A stretch of DNA of 64,000 bases from Fibrivirga algicola (GTDB taxonomy: Bacteria; Bacteroidota; Bacteroidia; Cytophagales; Spirosomataceae). A program made the translations under genes and the position numbers. Below the pieces are notes generated by a model, which worked only from the letters and a program-made list of their open reading frames with translations, searched no databases and had not been told where the DNA came from. Where the stretch lies: assembly GCF_011742925.1 (NCBI RefSeq), contig NZ_WAEL01000001.1, forward strand, positions 806,001 through 870,000. The letters are read 5' to 3'. Shown piece by piece: positions 25,090-35,260 of the stretch (position 1 is the stretch's first letter; each line of letters begins with the position of its first letter).

Positions 25090-28000
25090 AACGAATCGCT
25101 ACCTGCCTGTATCTATTGCTGCTGATGGGGATTTTCCCAGCCTTTGCCGGGCCACTAGAGACTGCTGAACAACAACGGCTGTCACCAACCCCGGCCGTAT
25201 CGGCACCGCGTAAGCTAAAAGATGTACTGCTTGACGTAAAGCAGGTGTTTAAGGTCGATCTGCTTTTCGATGAAGAGTTGGTCAATGGGTTGGTCAGCAC
25301 GGTGATTGTCCAAAAATCTGGCCGGGTTGAAAACGTACTCGATCTGGTTTTGCCGCCAGTCGGGCTACGCTATCGCAAGGTGAAAGCAAAGGCGTATATC
25401 ATTTTATCGCAGTCGGCTGATAAAACGGCAAATCCTTCAGCGAAGGAAAACGGGCTTCGGGAGACATCCATACGTTCGATGTCGGCCGGCCTTGAACCCA
25501 CCAGCGGCCTGACACCAACAACGCTTACGTCAGCTCCGTCGAAAATCGCCAAGCTAGTTATGGGCGTCGTAACTGATACCGAATCGGGAGAAGGGCTTCC
25601 GGGGGTAACGGTGCTCATCAAAGGGAAAAGCACGGGTGCCGTGACCGATGCCAAAGGGAAGTACTCGATATCGGCAGACGATACTGATGTGCTGGTGTTC
25701 AGCTATGTGGGTTATCTGGCAAGCGAGGAAAAAGTAGGCAATCGGACTCAGGTCAACGTCAACTTAGCGCCCGACACGAAATCACTCAACGAAGTTGTCG
25801 TTGTTGGCTACGGAACCCAGAAGCGTCAGGATGTAACGGGGTCAATATCCTCGGTGTCGGAAGCAGAGATAAAAAAACTGGTGCTTACTTCCGCCGATCA
25901 GGCATTGCAGGGCCGGGCAGCCGGGGTACAAATGACCCAGACCTCTTCGGCGCCCGGTGGCAATACATCGGTCAGAATCCGGGGTGGTAATTCGCTGAGC
26001 GCCGGTAATGAGCCGTTATATGTCATCGACGGCTTCCCGGTTTACAACGACAATAGCCAATACACGACAGGGGCGCTGAACAACGGCCAGCCAACCAACG
26101 TACTTGCATCGATCAACCCCAGCGATATTGAATCCATCGAGATTCTCAAAGATGCGTCGGCCACGGCTATTTACGGTGCCAGAGGAGCAAACGGGGTCGT
26201 GATCATTACCACCAAACGGGGTAAATCAGGGCAATCGAACGTCAGTTTCGACGCCTATTACGGGCTACAGCAGGTCAACAAACAAATTCCGCTCCTGAAT
26301 GCCACAGATTTTGCAATCGTAGCCAATGAATACCAGCGCAACCTAAACCGGCCCATCCCGTACCCTGACCCTCAGTCGTACGGCCAGGGTACCGACTGGC
26401 AGAAAGCTTCGTTCCGGGTGGCTCCGATTCAAAACTACCAGATTGGCTTCAATGGTGGCGACGCCAAGACCCAGTACGCCATTTCGGGTAACTATTTCCG
26501 CCAGGAAGGCATCATCCTTGGCTCTGATTTACAGCGGGGGTCAATTCGCGTTAACCTCGACCGGCACATTAGCGACAAATTTAAAATCGGTACCAGCTTC
26601 AATGCCTCGCGGACAACGAATCAGCAGATTACGTCTGACACCGATGTGAACAGTAACTCGACGCAGGGGTCTGTCTCGTCACTCATCACAACGCCCCCCA
26701 CATCGCCGGTGTATGATCAGAACGGCAACTATAGCCGATTCTTCGACGCCAACGGGAACTTCGTGATTAACCCGATCGCCCGCCTGCTGGAAGTGACGAA
26801 CCAGTCGAAAACCAGCCGGATACTTGGTAATTTCTTTGCCGACTACCAGATTCTGAATGGCCTGTCAGCCCGTGTCAGCATTGGGGCCGATCAGATTTCG
26901 ATCAAAGAAGATTATTACCTCCCTGCCTCCATTCAGGATGTAAACGTAGACGCCGTAGCAAGGCAGGGCTTTATCCAGAGTTTCAGCTGGTTGAACGAGA
27001 ATACGCTTACCTACCAGCGCACGTTTGCCCAGAAACATGCCTTCACCGGCCTGCTGGGCTTTACCCGTCAGGCGTTCACCCGGGAGTCGGCGCGGGCTGG
27101 CGCACAGCGATTTGTTAATGATATCCTGGGCGATAACTCGCTGGGTAGTGGTGCCCTGACCTTGCCGGCTCAATCGGCACGGACCGACTGGGCGCTGGAG
27201 TCGTACATTGGCCGGGTGAACTACGGTTTTCAGGACCGGTTTCTAGTAACGCTGACGGGCCGGATCGATGGGTCGTCCCGCTTTGGTGCCGACAATAAAT
27301 ACAGCTTCTTCCCCTCTGGCTCAGTAGCCTGGCGGCTGTCAGAAGAGAAATTCGTCAAGCCGCTGACATTCATCAGCGATCTCAAACTCCGCGTGAGCTA
27401 CGGCCGGACGGGTAATCAGGAGATTCCTCAGTATCGTAGTCTGGCAGCCCTGGGCAACAGTAATTACCCGGTTGGTGGTGTCATTAACAGCGGTTTAGCG
27501 CCGACTCGTATTTCGAACCCTAATCTAAAATGGGAATCAACCGACCAGTTCGACGTGGGTATCGATGCGGCCTTTTTGTCGAACCGAATTCAGTTCACTG
27601 CCGACTACTATTATAAGAAAACCATCGACCTCCTGCTCGATGTGGCTATTCCCAACAGTTCCGGCTTTGCCTCCGCCCTCCAGAATGTGGGCAGTACGCA
27701 GAACAAAGGGATAGAGATGGCGCTTAACACGGTCAATGTAGACCGTAAGTTCAAGTGGAGAACATCAGCCAATATCACCTTTAACCGGAATAAAGTGCTC
27801 AATTTGGGTGGAGACATTGAGCGGCCATCCGGGCAGGCCAGCCCGAGTTCGCAAATTCAAAATTCGGGTATATTGCGTGTCGGTGAGCCCGTCGGGATAT
27901 TTTACGGGTACGTTAGCGATGGCCTGTTTCAAACGCAGGACCAGATCAAAGCATCAGGCCAACCAGCTGCCTTGCCCGGCGACCGGCGTTACAAGGATAT

Positions 28001-28526
28001 TAACGGCGACGGGTTGCTGAATGCCAATGACCGAACGATTCTGGGCTATGCGCAACCGAAATTCTTTTACGGATTTACCAACAATTTCTCCTATAAAAAC
28101 TTCGATCTGAGTGTATTCTTCCAGGGTGTACAGGGCAACAGCATCCTGAATCTGAACCTGAGTTCGGAGATAAACAACAGCGTTCCGGAGGCTAAAAACC
28201 GCTGGACGCCCACGAATACCAACACCGACGTTCCCAGAACGCCTACCAACGGTAGAGTGGTCGATAAACTGGTTGAAGACGGTTCGTTTTTACGCCTGCG
28301 CAACGTGACCTTCGGCTATAACCTGCCCAAGAATGTGTCAACGGCGGCTCATCTGCGCTCGGTACGGCTGTATGTCAGTGCGCAAAACTGGCTGACAGTT
28401 ACTAAATACACCGGCTACGACCCGGAGGTGAGCGCTTTTGGCCAGGATAACCTGAGCATCGGGGTTGACCGGGGCAGCTACCCGGTTGCCAAGACCTTCA
28501 CCTTTGGACTCAACATCGGCCTCTAA
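25086..28526 (+). CDS. SusC/RagA-type TonB-dependent outer-membrane receptor with STN domain
   Basis: A 1146-residue outer-membrane importer. A signal peptide ends near residue 22. An STN (secretin/TonB short N-terminal) domain is at about 43-107, typical of receptors that signal to FecR. A carboxypeptidase-regulatory-like domain follows at about 157-230 (GVVTDTESGEGLPGVTVLIK). The Bacteroidota plug signature EVVVVGYGTQKRQDVTGSIS starts at about 236, with IRGGNSLSAGNEPLYVIDGF and DASATAIYGARGANGVVIIT after it. The rest is the 22-strand barrel, ending SYPVAKTFTFGLNIGL. It pairs with the SusD lipoprotein 14 bases downstream. The 4-base overlap with fecR shows one operon. Confidence 0.96.
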   Translation: MKRIATCLYLLLLMGIFPAFAGPLETAEQQRLSPTPAVSAPRKLKDVLLDVKQVFKVDLLFDEELVNGLVSTVIVQKSGRVENVLDLVLPPVGLRYRKVKAKAYIILSQSADKTANPSAKENGLRETSIRSMSAGLEPTSGLTPTTLTSAPSKIAKLVMGVVTDTESGEGLPGVTVLIKGKSTGAVTDAKGKYSISADDTDVLVFSYVGYLASEEKVGNRTQVNVNLAPDTKSLNEVVVVGYGTQKRQDVTGSISSVSEAEIKKLVLTSADQALQGRAAGVQMTQTSSAPGGNTSVRIRGGNSLSAGNEPLYVIDGFPVYNDNSQYTTGALNNGQPTNVLASINPSDIESIEILKDASATAIYGARGANGVVIITTKRGKSGQSNVSFDAYYGLQQVNKQIPLLNATDFAIVANEYQRNLNRPIPYPDPQSYGQGTDWQKASFRVAPIQNYQIGFNGGDAKTQYAISGNYFRQEGIILGSDLQRGSIRVNLDRHISDKFKIGTSFNASRTTNQQITSDTDVNSNSTQGSVSSLITTPPTSPVYDQNGNYSRFFDANGNFVINPIARLLEVTNQSKTSRILGNFFADYQILNGLSARVSIGADQISIKEDYYLPASIQDVNVDAVARQGFIQSFSWLNENTLTYQRTFAQKHAFTGLLGFTRQAFTRESARAGAQRFVNDILGDNSLGSGALTLPAQSARTDWALESYIGRVNYGFQDRFLVTLTGRIDGSSRFGADNKYSFFPSGSVAWRLSEEKFVKPLTFISDLKLRVSYGRTGNQEIPQYRSLAALGNSNYPVGGVINSGLAPTRISNPNLKWESTDQFDVGIDAAFLSNRIQFTADYYYKKTIDLLLDVAIPNSSGFASALQNVGSTQNKGIEMALNTVNVDRKFKWRTSANITFNRNKVLNLGGDIERPSGQASPSSQIQNSGILRVGEPVGIFYGYVSDGLFQTQDQIKASGQPAALPGDRRYKDINGDGLLNANDRTILGYAQPKFFYGFTNNFSYKNFDLSVFFQGVQGNSILNLNLSSEINNSVPEAKNRWTPTNTNTDVPRTPTNGRVVDKLVEDGSFLRLRNVTFGYNLPKNVSTAAHLRSVRLYVSAQNWLTVTKYTGYDPEVSAFGQDNLSIGVDRGSYPVAKTFTFGLNIGL

Positions 28527-28540
28527 CCTTCACTATACTC

Positions 28541-30007
28541 ATGAAACTGAATCACCTCATTGTCGGCCTGGTACTGGCCCTGTTCATGCCTGGTTTATAC
28601 GGTTGCAAAAACGATTTCCTGACCGAGCAACCGAAAGATTTTTTATCACCGACCAATTTCTACCAAACGGAAGCCGATGCTACGGCGGCTCTGATTGCGA
28701 CCTATTCCAGTCTGCGGGCCATTTATAGCCAGAACTTCTATTTCGTGGGCGATTTGCCTTCGGAGCAGACTAATCCGGGAACGGGAAATAACATTGATCG
28801 GACCAACATCGACAATTTCCTGTTTGAGCCAACTAATACCATCACGACTGGTATCTGGAATGATAGCTACGTAACCATTAACCGGGCCAATGTGGTGATT
28901 GCCCGTTTACCTGGCATTTCGATGAATGCCGACCGTAAGAATGCTATTGTGGCAGAAGCTAAGTTTTTGCGGGCCCTGAGCTATTTCAACTTAGTGCGAA
29001 TTTACGGTGGCGTTCCGTTGCGCCTTCAGGAAACGGCCTCGCTGGAAGGTCTTGACGTAGCCCGCAGTCCGGTAGCCGATGTCTACGCGCTGATCATTGC
29101 AGATCTAAAAGAAGCTGAAGCGGCCCTACCAAACCAGCAGACGGGTGCAACTCTTGGACGGGCCAGCAAAGGAGCCGCTTCTGCACTGTTAGCATACGTC
29201 TATCTGACTAAGAAAGACTGGGCCAATGCCGCGGCTAAATCGCAGGAGGTAATTGACAAGGCGAGCACCTATGGCTACTCCCTGTTTACCAACCCAGCAG
29301 ATATATGGAAGGTTGAAAACAAGAATAAACAGGAGCACATTTTTATGTGTCAGTACCAGGCTGGGGCTGAAGGACTGGGCAGCGCTTATAACCACTTCTT
29401 CACATCCCGTTCGGCCAATGCCATTCTGGTGGGCGGAAGTGGCTTTGCGATTCACCTGGTGGAAGATGCTTTCTGGAAATCGTTTACGGCTGGCGATGCT
29501 CGTCGTGATGCCTCCATTCTATCCAGCTTTACGGACCCCAAGACCCTCAAGGTGATTAGCTATCCGTCGACGGCACTCGCTGAATTGAGCATTTTTAAAT
29601 ACTACGATCCGGCCCCGTTTACGCGTAGCAACAACAACAATAATTATCCATTGCTGCGCTTTGCGGACGTGTTGCTGATCAATGCCGAAGCGCTTAACGA
29701 AAGTGCAGGTCCCAACGCGCAGGCCTACGAAAGTGTGAACAAAATTCGGCGTCGGGCCAAACTGGCGGATCTCACAGCCGGTTTGACCCAGCAACAATTT
29801 CGGGATGCTGTGCTTAGGGAGCGCAGTCTTGAATTCTGTTTCGAGAGCAAGCGCTATTTCGATCTGATTCGCACCGAAACGTTGATTCCGGTGATGACAG
29901 CCGCGGGCAAAAAGCCGTTGCCCAGGAATCTGTTGTTCCCCATTCCGCAACGGGAAATTGACATTAACAATCTCATTGAGCAGGCTGACCAAAACCCAGG
30001 GTATTAA
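28541..30007 (+). CDS. SusD/RagB-family substrate-binding lipoprotein
   Basis: A 488-residue surface lipoprotein. The lipobox ends GLYGC with Cys22 as the lipidation site. The N terminus (FLTEQPKDFLSPTNFYQTEA) and the TPR-like core (AEAKFLRALSYFNLVRIYGG and VPLRLQET) are hallmarks of SusD. The C-terminal part has NNNYPLLRFADVLLINAEAL and LRERSLEFCFESKRYFDLIR, both conserved in the family, and ends FPIPQREIDIN. It caps the SusC barrel and captures glycan. It is 14 bases after susC and 48 bases before the GH115-like gene, so it belongs to the same operon. Confidence 0.96.
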   Translation: MKLNHLIVGLVLALFMPGLYGCKNDFLTEQPKDFLSPTNFYQTEADATAALIATYSSLRAIYSQNFYFVGDLPSEQTNPGTGNNIDRTNIDNFLFEPTNTITTGIWNDSYVTINRANVVIARLPGISMNADRKNAIVAEAKFLRALSYFNLVRIYGGVPLRLQETASLEGLDVARSPVADVYALIIADLKEAEAALPNQQTGATLGRASKGAASALLAYVYLTKKDWANAAAKSQEVIDKASTYGYSLFTNPADIWKVENKNKQEHIFMCQYQAGAEGLGSAYNHFFTSRSANAILVGGSGFAIHLVEDAFWKSFTAGDARRDASILSSFTDPKTLKVISYPSTALAELSIFKYYDPAPFTRSNNNNNYPLLRFADVLLINAEALNESAGPNAQAYESVNKIRRRAKLADLTAGLTQQQFRDAVLRERSLEFCFESKRYFDLIRTETLIPVMTAAGKKPLPRNLLFPIPQREIDINNLIEQADQNPGY

Positions 30008-30055
30008 TCTATACACTCATTACTGCCAGATGAATCTGGTAACGGCTAGTATCCT

Positions 30056-32146
30056 ATGCTCCATCTTCGTTTGGTAAGGCGCTATCGGTTCCTGTTGCTT
30101 TGCCTGTTTGTCGTTGGGTTTGGTGGCCAACTCACGTTGGCGCAGGATATAGTTATACGCGGGAAAGTCCCTGTATACATCCATCCCGACGAACCAGCGC
30201 CCGTTCGTCGGGCGGTAACGGATTTGCTCCGGGACCTCAATTCGGTTTTCGGGCAATCCTCAACGATTGTCAGCAACGTACCCAAAACGGGGCCGGTAAT
30301 CATTGTCGCCACGGGGAATCGGTATAAAGGAAGTAAACCGGCGGTAACGGGTTGGGAAGCGCATCAGGTGTATGCCGACCGGGGGCGGGTAATACTCAAT
30401 GGGGCCGATATGCGGGGGACGATCTATGCCGTGTACACCTTCAGCGAGCTGATGTTGGGCGTGAAGCCGCTCTGGTTCTGGACCTCAGAGAAACCAGCCC
30501 GAAAAGAAACTGCCCGAATGAAGGCCGACTTCCGGAAAGTCGTTGGCTCTCCCTATGTCAAATATCGGGCCTGGTTACCCAACGACACTGATTTTCTGAC
30601 GCCCTGGCAAAAGCGATCGGCTGAGAATTACGAAGCGTTCTACGAGACGATGTTGCGGCTTAAGCTGAATACGCTTGAAGGCAGCATCGCCGACAAAAGC
30701 AGCTTTTCACCCCCATTCCCTGCGGGGAAGGATGCCACCCTCGCCCAGCAGCGGGGGTTGGTGAGTACGGGCCACCACATGCAGATTTTTGGCTCAAACT
30801 ATTCAAATTGGGCTGATTACTGGCAACAGGTACGGAAGCTGCCGGTACCGGAGATCACCATCGCCAATCGACAAGCCTTGAACGAGTGGTGGGCCTATCA
30901 CATCGACCTCGCTCAGCGAAATAACGTAGAGGTCATCTGGCTGGTGGGGTTTCGGGGTAACCGGGACATTCCCTTCTGGGAGTTTTTCCCCGATGCACCG
31001 GCCGATGCCAAGAGCCGGGCAAGAGTGATTGAAGAGATGGTCCAACTGCAAATCGGCTTACTTAAAGAGAAAGTAAAGGGGCCTACTCCGCCGATGCGCC
31101 TTACGCTGTATAACGAAATGTCGAATCTGGTAGCCAGTAAGCTGTTTCAGTTGCCCAACGAGCCGTCGCTGATCCGCAATTTCGTAGCCGCCCGTCGCGA
31201 CCATTTTCCAGCGCAGGACATACGTACCCACACGTTTTCGGGAGAGCCGGTTGGGTATTACATGAATTTTCAGTTTACCTCCACGGGCTCCCACCTGGCG
31301 CAAGCTGAGGGACCCCGTAAAATGGAGCAAAACTACCGGATGGTCGACAGCCTGAGTCGACAGAAGCTGGTTTTCTCTGTAGTGAACGCCGGGAACATGC
31401 GCGAACACCTGCTGGAGCTATCGGCTAATGCCGATCTGATGTGGAATTTCAAACCCTTCAACGCAGGTACGTTTCTGACTAATTTCAGTTCAACCTACTA
31501 CGGCACTGAACTGGGACCTCCAATCGCGCAGCTGTATTCAGATTTCTTCAATTCATACTGGCAGCAGAAAAAAGGCGACATACCGGGTTTTGAACGTCAA
31601 TATCTGTTTCAGGACATGCGCTACGCCCGGGCAACTGAGACACTTCTCGGCGATATGGAATTGGGTAAATACAACCTTAACCCGTTGGAGAACCATCCGT
31701 TAGACAACCCGGATAAAGGCAGCGTTGGCTATTTTCGGGTTGTATCGGCCGACAATGGAGTATCCAATCAGCTTGAAGCCCTGATCAAAGGGACTATGGC
31801 AAGCATCGCCAAGCTGGAAGTCATCACGGCCAAAGCTGATGCATTGTATGCCAAACTTCAGGAAGGCAAAAGCTTCTTCGACGATAACCTGCGAGGTCAA
31901 GCCTACCTGATGCTGCACCTAAACCGCTCGCTCCAGCACCTCGTACAGGCCTATCAGAGTCGGGACAACCAGCCGCAAAGACGGCAGTTTCTACAGCAAA
32001 GTCTGGACGACATGCATCTGGCCCAGCAGCGTCTGAAACAATCTGAGCACGATCAATTTGTGGATTGGTACGCCAGCGACACCAAGTTTGGTATCAACGC
32101 CATTGAGCAACGTCTCCGGAATTTACACGCCAAACTGGCTCCGTAA
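30056..32146 (+). CDS. GH115-like secreted glycoside hydrolase (divergent, short)
   Basis: A 696-residue exported protein with a signal peptide ending around residue 29 (GQLTLAQ). Residues 30-190 match the N-terminal domains of GH115 alpha-glucuronidases: VILNGADMRGTIYAVYTFSE, LGVKPLWFWTSEKP, then SPYVKYRAWLPND and FYETMLRLKLNTLEGSIAD. GLVSTGHHMQIFGSNYSNW sits where GH115 has its conserved double-His segment. The C terminus is helical. GH115 enzymes are normally longer, roughly 800 residues or more, so a domain is missing or strongly diverged. GH115 removes (methyl)glucuronic acid from xylan (family knowledge); the substrate here may differ. It lies directly behind susCD. Confidence 0.7.
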   Translation: MLHLRLVRRYRFLLLCLFVVGFGGQLTLAQDIVIRGKVPVYIHPDEPAPVRRAVTDLLRDLNSVFGQSSTIVSNVPKTGPVIIVATGNRYKGSKPAVTGWEAHQVYADRGRVILNGADMRGTIYAVYTFSELMLGVKPLWFWTSEKPARKETARMKADFRKVVGSPYVKYRAWLPNDTDFLTPWQKRSAENYEAFYETMLRLKLNTLEGSIADKSSFSPPFPAGKDATLAQQRGLVSTGHHMQIFGSNYSNWADYWQQVRKLPVPEITIANRQALNEWWAYHIDLAQRNNVEVIWLVGFRGNRDIPFWEFFPDAPADAKSRARVIEEMVQLQIGLLKEKVKGPTPPMRLTLYNEMSNLVASKLFQLPNEPSLIRNFVAARRDHFPAQDIRTHTFSGEPVGYYMNFQFTSTGSHLAQAEGPRKMEQNYRMVDSLSRQKLVFSVVNAGNMREHLLELSANADLMWNFKPFNAGTFLTNFSSTYYGTELGPPIAQLYSDFFNSYWQQKKGDIPGFERQYLFQDMRYARATETLLGDMELGKYNLNPLENHPLDNPDKGSVGYFRVVSADNGVSNQLEALIKGTMASIAKLEVITAKADALYAKLQEGKSFFDDNLRGQAYLMLHLNRSLQHLVQAYQSRDNQPQRRQFLQQSLDDMHLAQQRLKQSEHDQFVDWYASDTKFGINAIEQRLRNLHAKLAP

Positions 32147-32181
32147 CGTGGTTGACTATTTCCTTGGTAAAACATAGCTGG

Positions 32182-32236
32182 AACGCGGATAAAACGGATG
32201 CTTCGCAACGCGGATTTGCACGGATTTTTTGCATCC
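32182..32236. repeat. Short degenerate CGGAT repeat
   Basis: AACGCGGAT occurs at 32182-32190 and 32207-32215, with further ACGGAT units at about 32194 and 32220. GGATGC near 32196 can pair with GCATCC at 32231-32236. It fills the gap between the two glycosidase genes. Such CGGAT-rich units resemble small dispersed intergenic repeats, but no second copy is in this window. Confidence 0.4.
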
Positions 32237-32253
32237 TGTTTTAAAAAAGAATC

Positions 32254-34374
32254 ATGAAATACGTACTGTTTTTTGTACTCATTATCAGTTTGCTACCGAC
32301 CACAAACACTACTTGCGTAGGGCAAACGGCGACGAGTCAGGTAAAAAAAGCAATTAGTGCCGGTGATATTATCCGAACAGCCTATAGCGATACGGCCAAC
32401 ATCAACCTCTATCAGGGAAACGGTCGTTTTGGTAGCTCTTATGGTTCATTGGGATTGCATAATAATCCGCACAACCAGACTACGACCAACCGGTATGGCA
32501 AGACGCAATACATGCATATCGACCATTGGGTACGTGGCAAATTCAACGCTGATTATTTAGTACCGCTGCTAAAAATTTACTGGCAGGATGAGCCCAAGGC
32601 AATCAGGAACTACGTACAGCATCAGGTCTTTTATCAGGGAACGGTAGAGACGCGCTTTGAGACATCGCTGGGGAAACTGTCTGTAGAAACCTGGTTTGAT
32701 GCAGTTGACAGGGACTTATCGGGAATAGCGATCGATCTCACGGGGCAAACTTCAGCGGTCGTTATTGAGCCGCTTGAATTACTTACTGTACACTACAGTC
32801 AGCAGATTGCCCAAAAAGTAGCCCTCGTTCAGCATCAGAATTCTATTGAGATTCAGCTTGACTGCCTGGGTAAAAAGTCATCCGTTTTTCTGTCGACTAC
32901 CTGCCAGGTTCGCATCAAGGACAATCAACTTGTGCTTACGCTTCGTTCGGGCAAAAATGCCATTCAACTATCTTACAATAAGCCGGTTGACGTCTCACCG
33001 GAAACGTCGAAAAACAGATCCGCCCAATGGTGGCAACGTACCTGGACCAACAGCAGCAATTTGATGTTGCCCGACAAGCAGGCACAACGGTTGTGGGTTA
33101 GCTCCATGGCACTGATCCTGTCGACGTACAACGAGGATAAAAAGGGGTTCTCTCCGCCGATGGGTTTCACCGGAAACGGCTGGCCTTTCGCCTTTCCACA
33201 AGACTTATCGTTTATCCATTCCGTCTTGTTAAAAAGCGGCAACTTACCCATCGCCAAATCGTGGATCGAACACTTTGCTGCTAACATTGAGGGGATGAAA
33301 AGTTACACCAGGCGTTTCTACGGCGTCGACGGAATCTGTGCGCCCTGGACGTTTCCGTACGGTTCGTTTGCCGGCTATCACGACCCCGCTACACCTAACA
33401 AGTTTTATTTCGAGATTCACAATTCCGGCTATTTGTGTCGCATGGCTTGCGAAACAGATACATACGTGAATGACAGTAATTGGACCAGGAAAAATGTGGT
33501 TGAACTCATCAGGCAGACAGCCTTATTTTACCGAAGTATCTCAAAAAAAGGACCTGACGGGTTTTGGCATTTATTCGTAAACCCATCGATGGGGCAGGAC
33601 GAAAAAGGAGGCTTTAATCAGACAGATTATCTGGATGCGCTGTACAGTGCGAAGTACTGTTTTCAAAAGGCAGTAGAATACAAGCTAGATTCAGATAATG
33701 CCTATAAATCAATACTCGCCGATGGTCTTGCTTTCCCTACCTTACTGTCTGGTGACGGGTTTTATCAGGCCAATAAAGGCTTGATAAATGAACCTACAGG
33801 TGGCCAAAAACACCCAGTTCAGTTGAATGCCTTGGCTTTCCTGCCGGTGAATGAGCGCGTTACCAGGCCTGATTCGATGGCTTACCAAAAACGGTATTCG
33901 ATTACACTGGATGCCAACAAGCCGTATTTCTTTGGCTGGACGCTGGGCGAGTTTCTCTTAGCAGGCTCTAGAATGGGTGATGTAAGCGGATGGCAAACCG
34001 ATTGGGCCAACCTGACCAAATCAGATTATGTTGATGCCGAATGGATTCAGCTTTACGAAACGAGCCGCGCCCACACCGAATCGTTCTATTCCATCACCAA
34101 TGGCTTAGTGGTTCAATCGTTATTGGCCAACCTGGTCGACGATTGGTTTACGAAGCTGGAAATCGCGAAATGTAATCCCTGGAAAGGCCCTGTTTCCTTT
34201 ACGAACATTCATTCGGTATTGGGCGTGAGGGTAAACGGTACGATCAACGGAAAAACGGCTAATTTACTGATTATGGCCTGGAAAGATTGCCAGTTCACGC
34301 TAGGAGAAAAGCGAATACAACTGAAAAAGGGCGAAGGGGTGACCGCTAAAATCGATCAGGGCAAACTTCAGTAA
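32254..34374 (+). CDS. Secreted (alpha/alpha)6-barrel glycosidase-like protein
   Basis: A 706-residue exported protein with an N-terminal signal peptide (YVLFFVLIISLLPTT). The N-terminal 240 residues are beta-rich (NLYQGNGRFGSSYGSLGLHN) as in GH65/GH95-type enzymes. The helical catalytic part contains GNGWPFAFPQDLSFIHSVLL, CAPWTFPYGSFAGYHD and FYFEIHNSGYLCRMACETD, the last two with acidic and aromatic residues that fit a six-hairpin active site. The exact family is not clear to me; GH65, GH95 or a related uncharacterised family are candidates. It is 107 bases behind the GH115-like gene and probably the last gene of the utilisation locus. Base composition is somewhat lower in GC than in the SusC gene. 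Confidence 0.65.
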   Translation: MKYVLFFVLIISLLPTTNTTCVGQTATSQVKKAISAGDIIRTAYSDTANINLYQGNGRFGSSYGSLGLHNNPHNQTTTNRYGKTQYMHIDHWVRGKFNADYLVPLLKIYWQDEPKAIRNYVQHQVFYQGTVETRFETSLGKLSVETWFDAVDRDLSGIAIDLTGQTSAVVIEPLELLTVHYSQQIAQKVALVQHQNSIEIQLDCLGKKSSVFLSTTCQVRIKDNQLVLTLRSGKNAIQLSYNKPVDVSPETSKNRSAQWWQRTWTNSSNLMLPDKQAQRLWVSSMALILSTYNEDKKGFSPPMGFTGNGWPFAFPQDLSFIHSVLLKSGNLPIAKSWIEHFAANIEGMKSYTRRFYGVDGICAPWTFPYGSFAGYHDPATPNKFYFEIHNSGYLCRMACETDTYVNDSNWTRKNVVELIRQTALFYRSISKKGPDGFWHLFVNPSMGQDEKGGFNQTDYLDALYSAKYCFQKAVEYKLDSDNAYKSILADGLAFPTLLSGDGFYQANKGLINEPTGGQKHPVQLNALAFLPVNERVTRPDSMAYQKRYSITLDANKPYFFGWTLGEFLLAGSRMGDVSGWQTDWANLTKSDYVDAEWIQLYETSRAHTESFYSITNGLVVQSLLANLVDDWFTKLEIAKCNPWKGPVSFTNIHSVLGVRVNGTINGKTANLLIMAWKDCQFTLGEKRIQLKKGEGVTAKIDQGKLQ

Positions 34375-35260
34375 GTGGACTAGTTGGTTATTTCTTCAGT
34401 ACGATTACCTTATTGACTAACCATGTAACAGTCAAGTGAGCTTATTATAAAAGTCTCCTGGTCGTACGCGACTGATGGCGTTTGACAGATATTAAAAATT
34501 AATGTCTCTAATTTGCCAACTAGAGCTTGTAGAGAAGCCGGGAGTAAATACCAATTTGAGCCTGTAAGAAAAAGGAATGAGCTTATTGTGAAAAGTGATT
34601 GACAGAGATCCTTATGACCAATCATTGTCTCGCAAATACGCTCGTTTTTTGAGACAGCATACACGAGTCGCAGCCAGTTGCGTGTAGTTCGAAGAGCTAT
34701 CCCGCTTACTGAATCCGTCTATGTTAACATAGCTGGCTTTATACAGTGCGTCTCCCTAGAATAGCTTGATAATAATCACGTTAATCTGTCCACAGGTACA
34801 TTGCACAACAACAAAAAAGCCACTCACTATCAAGTGTTTAGCCTGTCAGCCAGACCCTGCTCAAGCCATTTGCATGAATAGGAGCATCTAACACCCTTCA
34901 TAGAACCTATTTAAACTATTAGATAAGGGGAAATTAACCCACTTTAGGGTATTGATCTGCCCAACTCCTACTGGAGTAAAAGGTCGTTAAGTATTGCCTG
35001 ATAATCTAGTAAACCAACAAGCACTTTTTACCTCACATTTGAGTGATAGCATGCCCCGTAAGTCTACCACTAGACTTGCGTATAGCCAAGAACGTACCTC
35101 ATTAGTCAATGGCATAATGTCCAACTCTAAAACTGTAGCTGTTCGGCCAATCAATAAAGATTAATTATGGACCGTCGATGATAATTATCTGAGTCTATAT
35201 CTTTAGTGGAGTATACCTAATAACGGGTAGACTTGTACACATCATTTCCTCCAACAATTT
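34375..35260. other. Gene-poor region after the utilisation locus
   Basis: About 886 bases with no credible gene. A minus-strand frame at 34410-34664 has no family features and is probably chance. CTATGTTAACATAG at 34719-34732 is a perfect 14-bp palindrome. AACGTACC is at 35091-35098. The last 100 bases are AT-rich and presumably hold the promoter of the lipoprotein gene at 35261. Confidence 0.5.

Noticed and set aside
34410-34664. Minus-strand frame of 84 codons in the gap after the utilisation locus
   Set aside because: No signal, domain or homologous pattern; composition is that of random AT-rich DNA.
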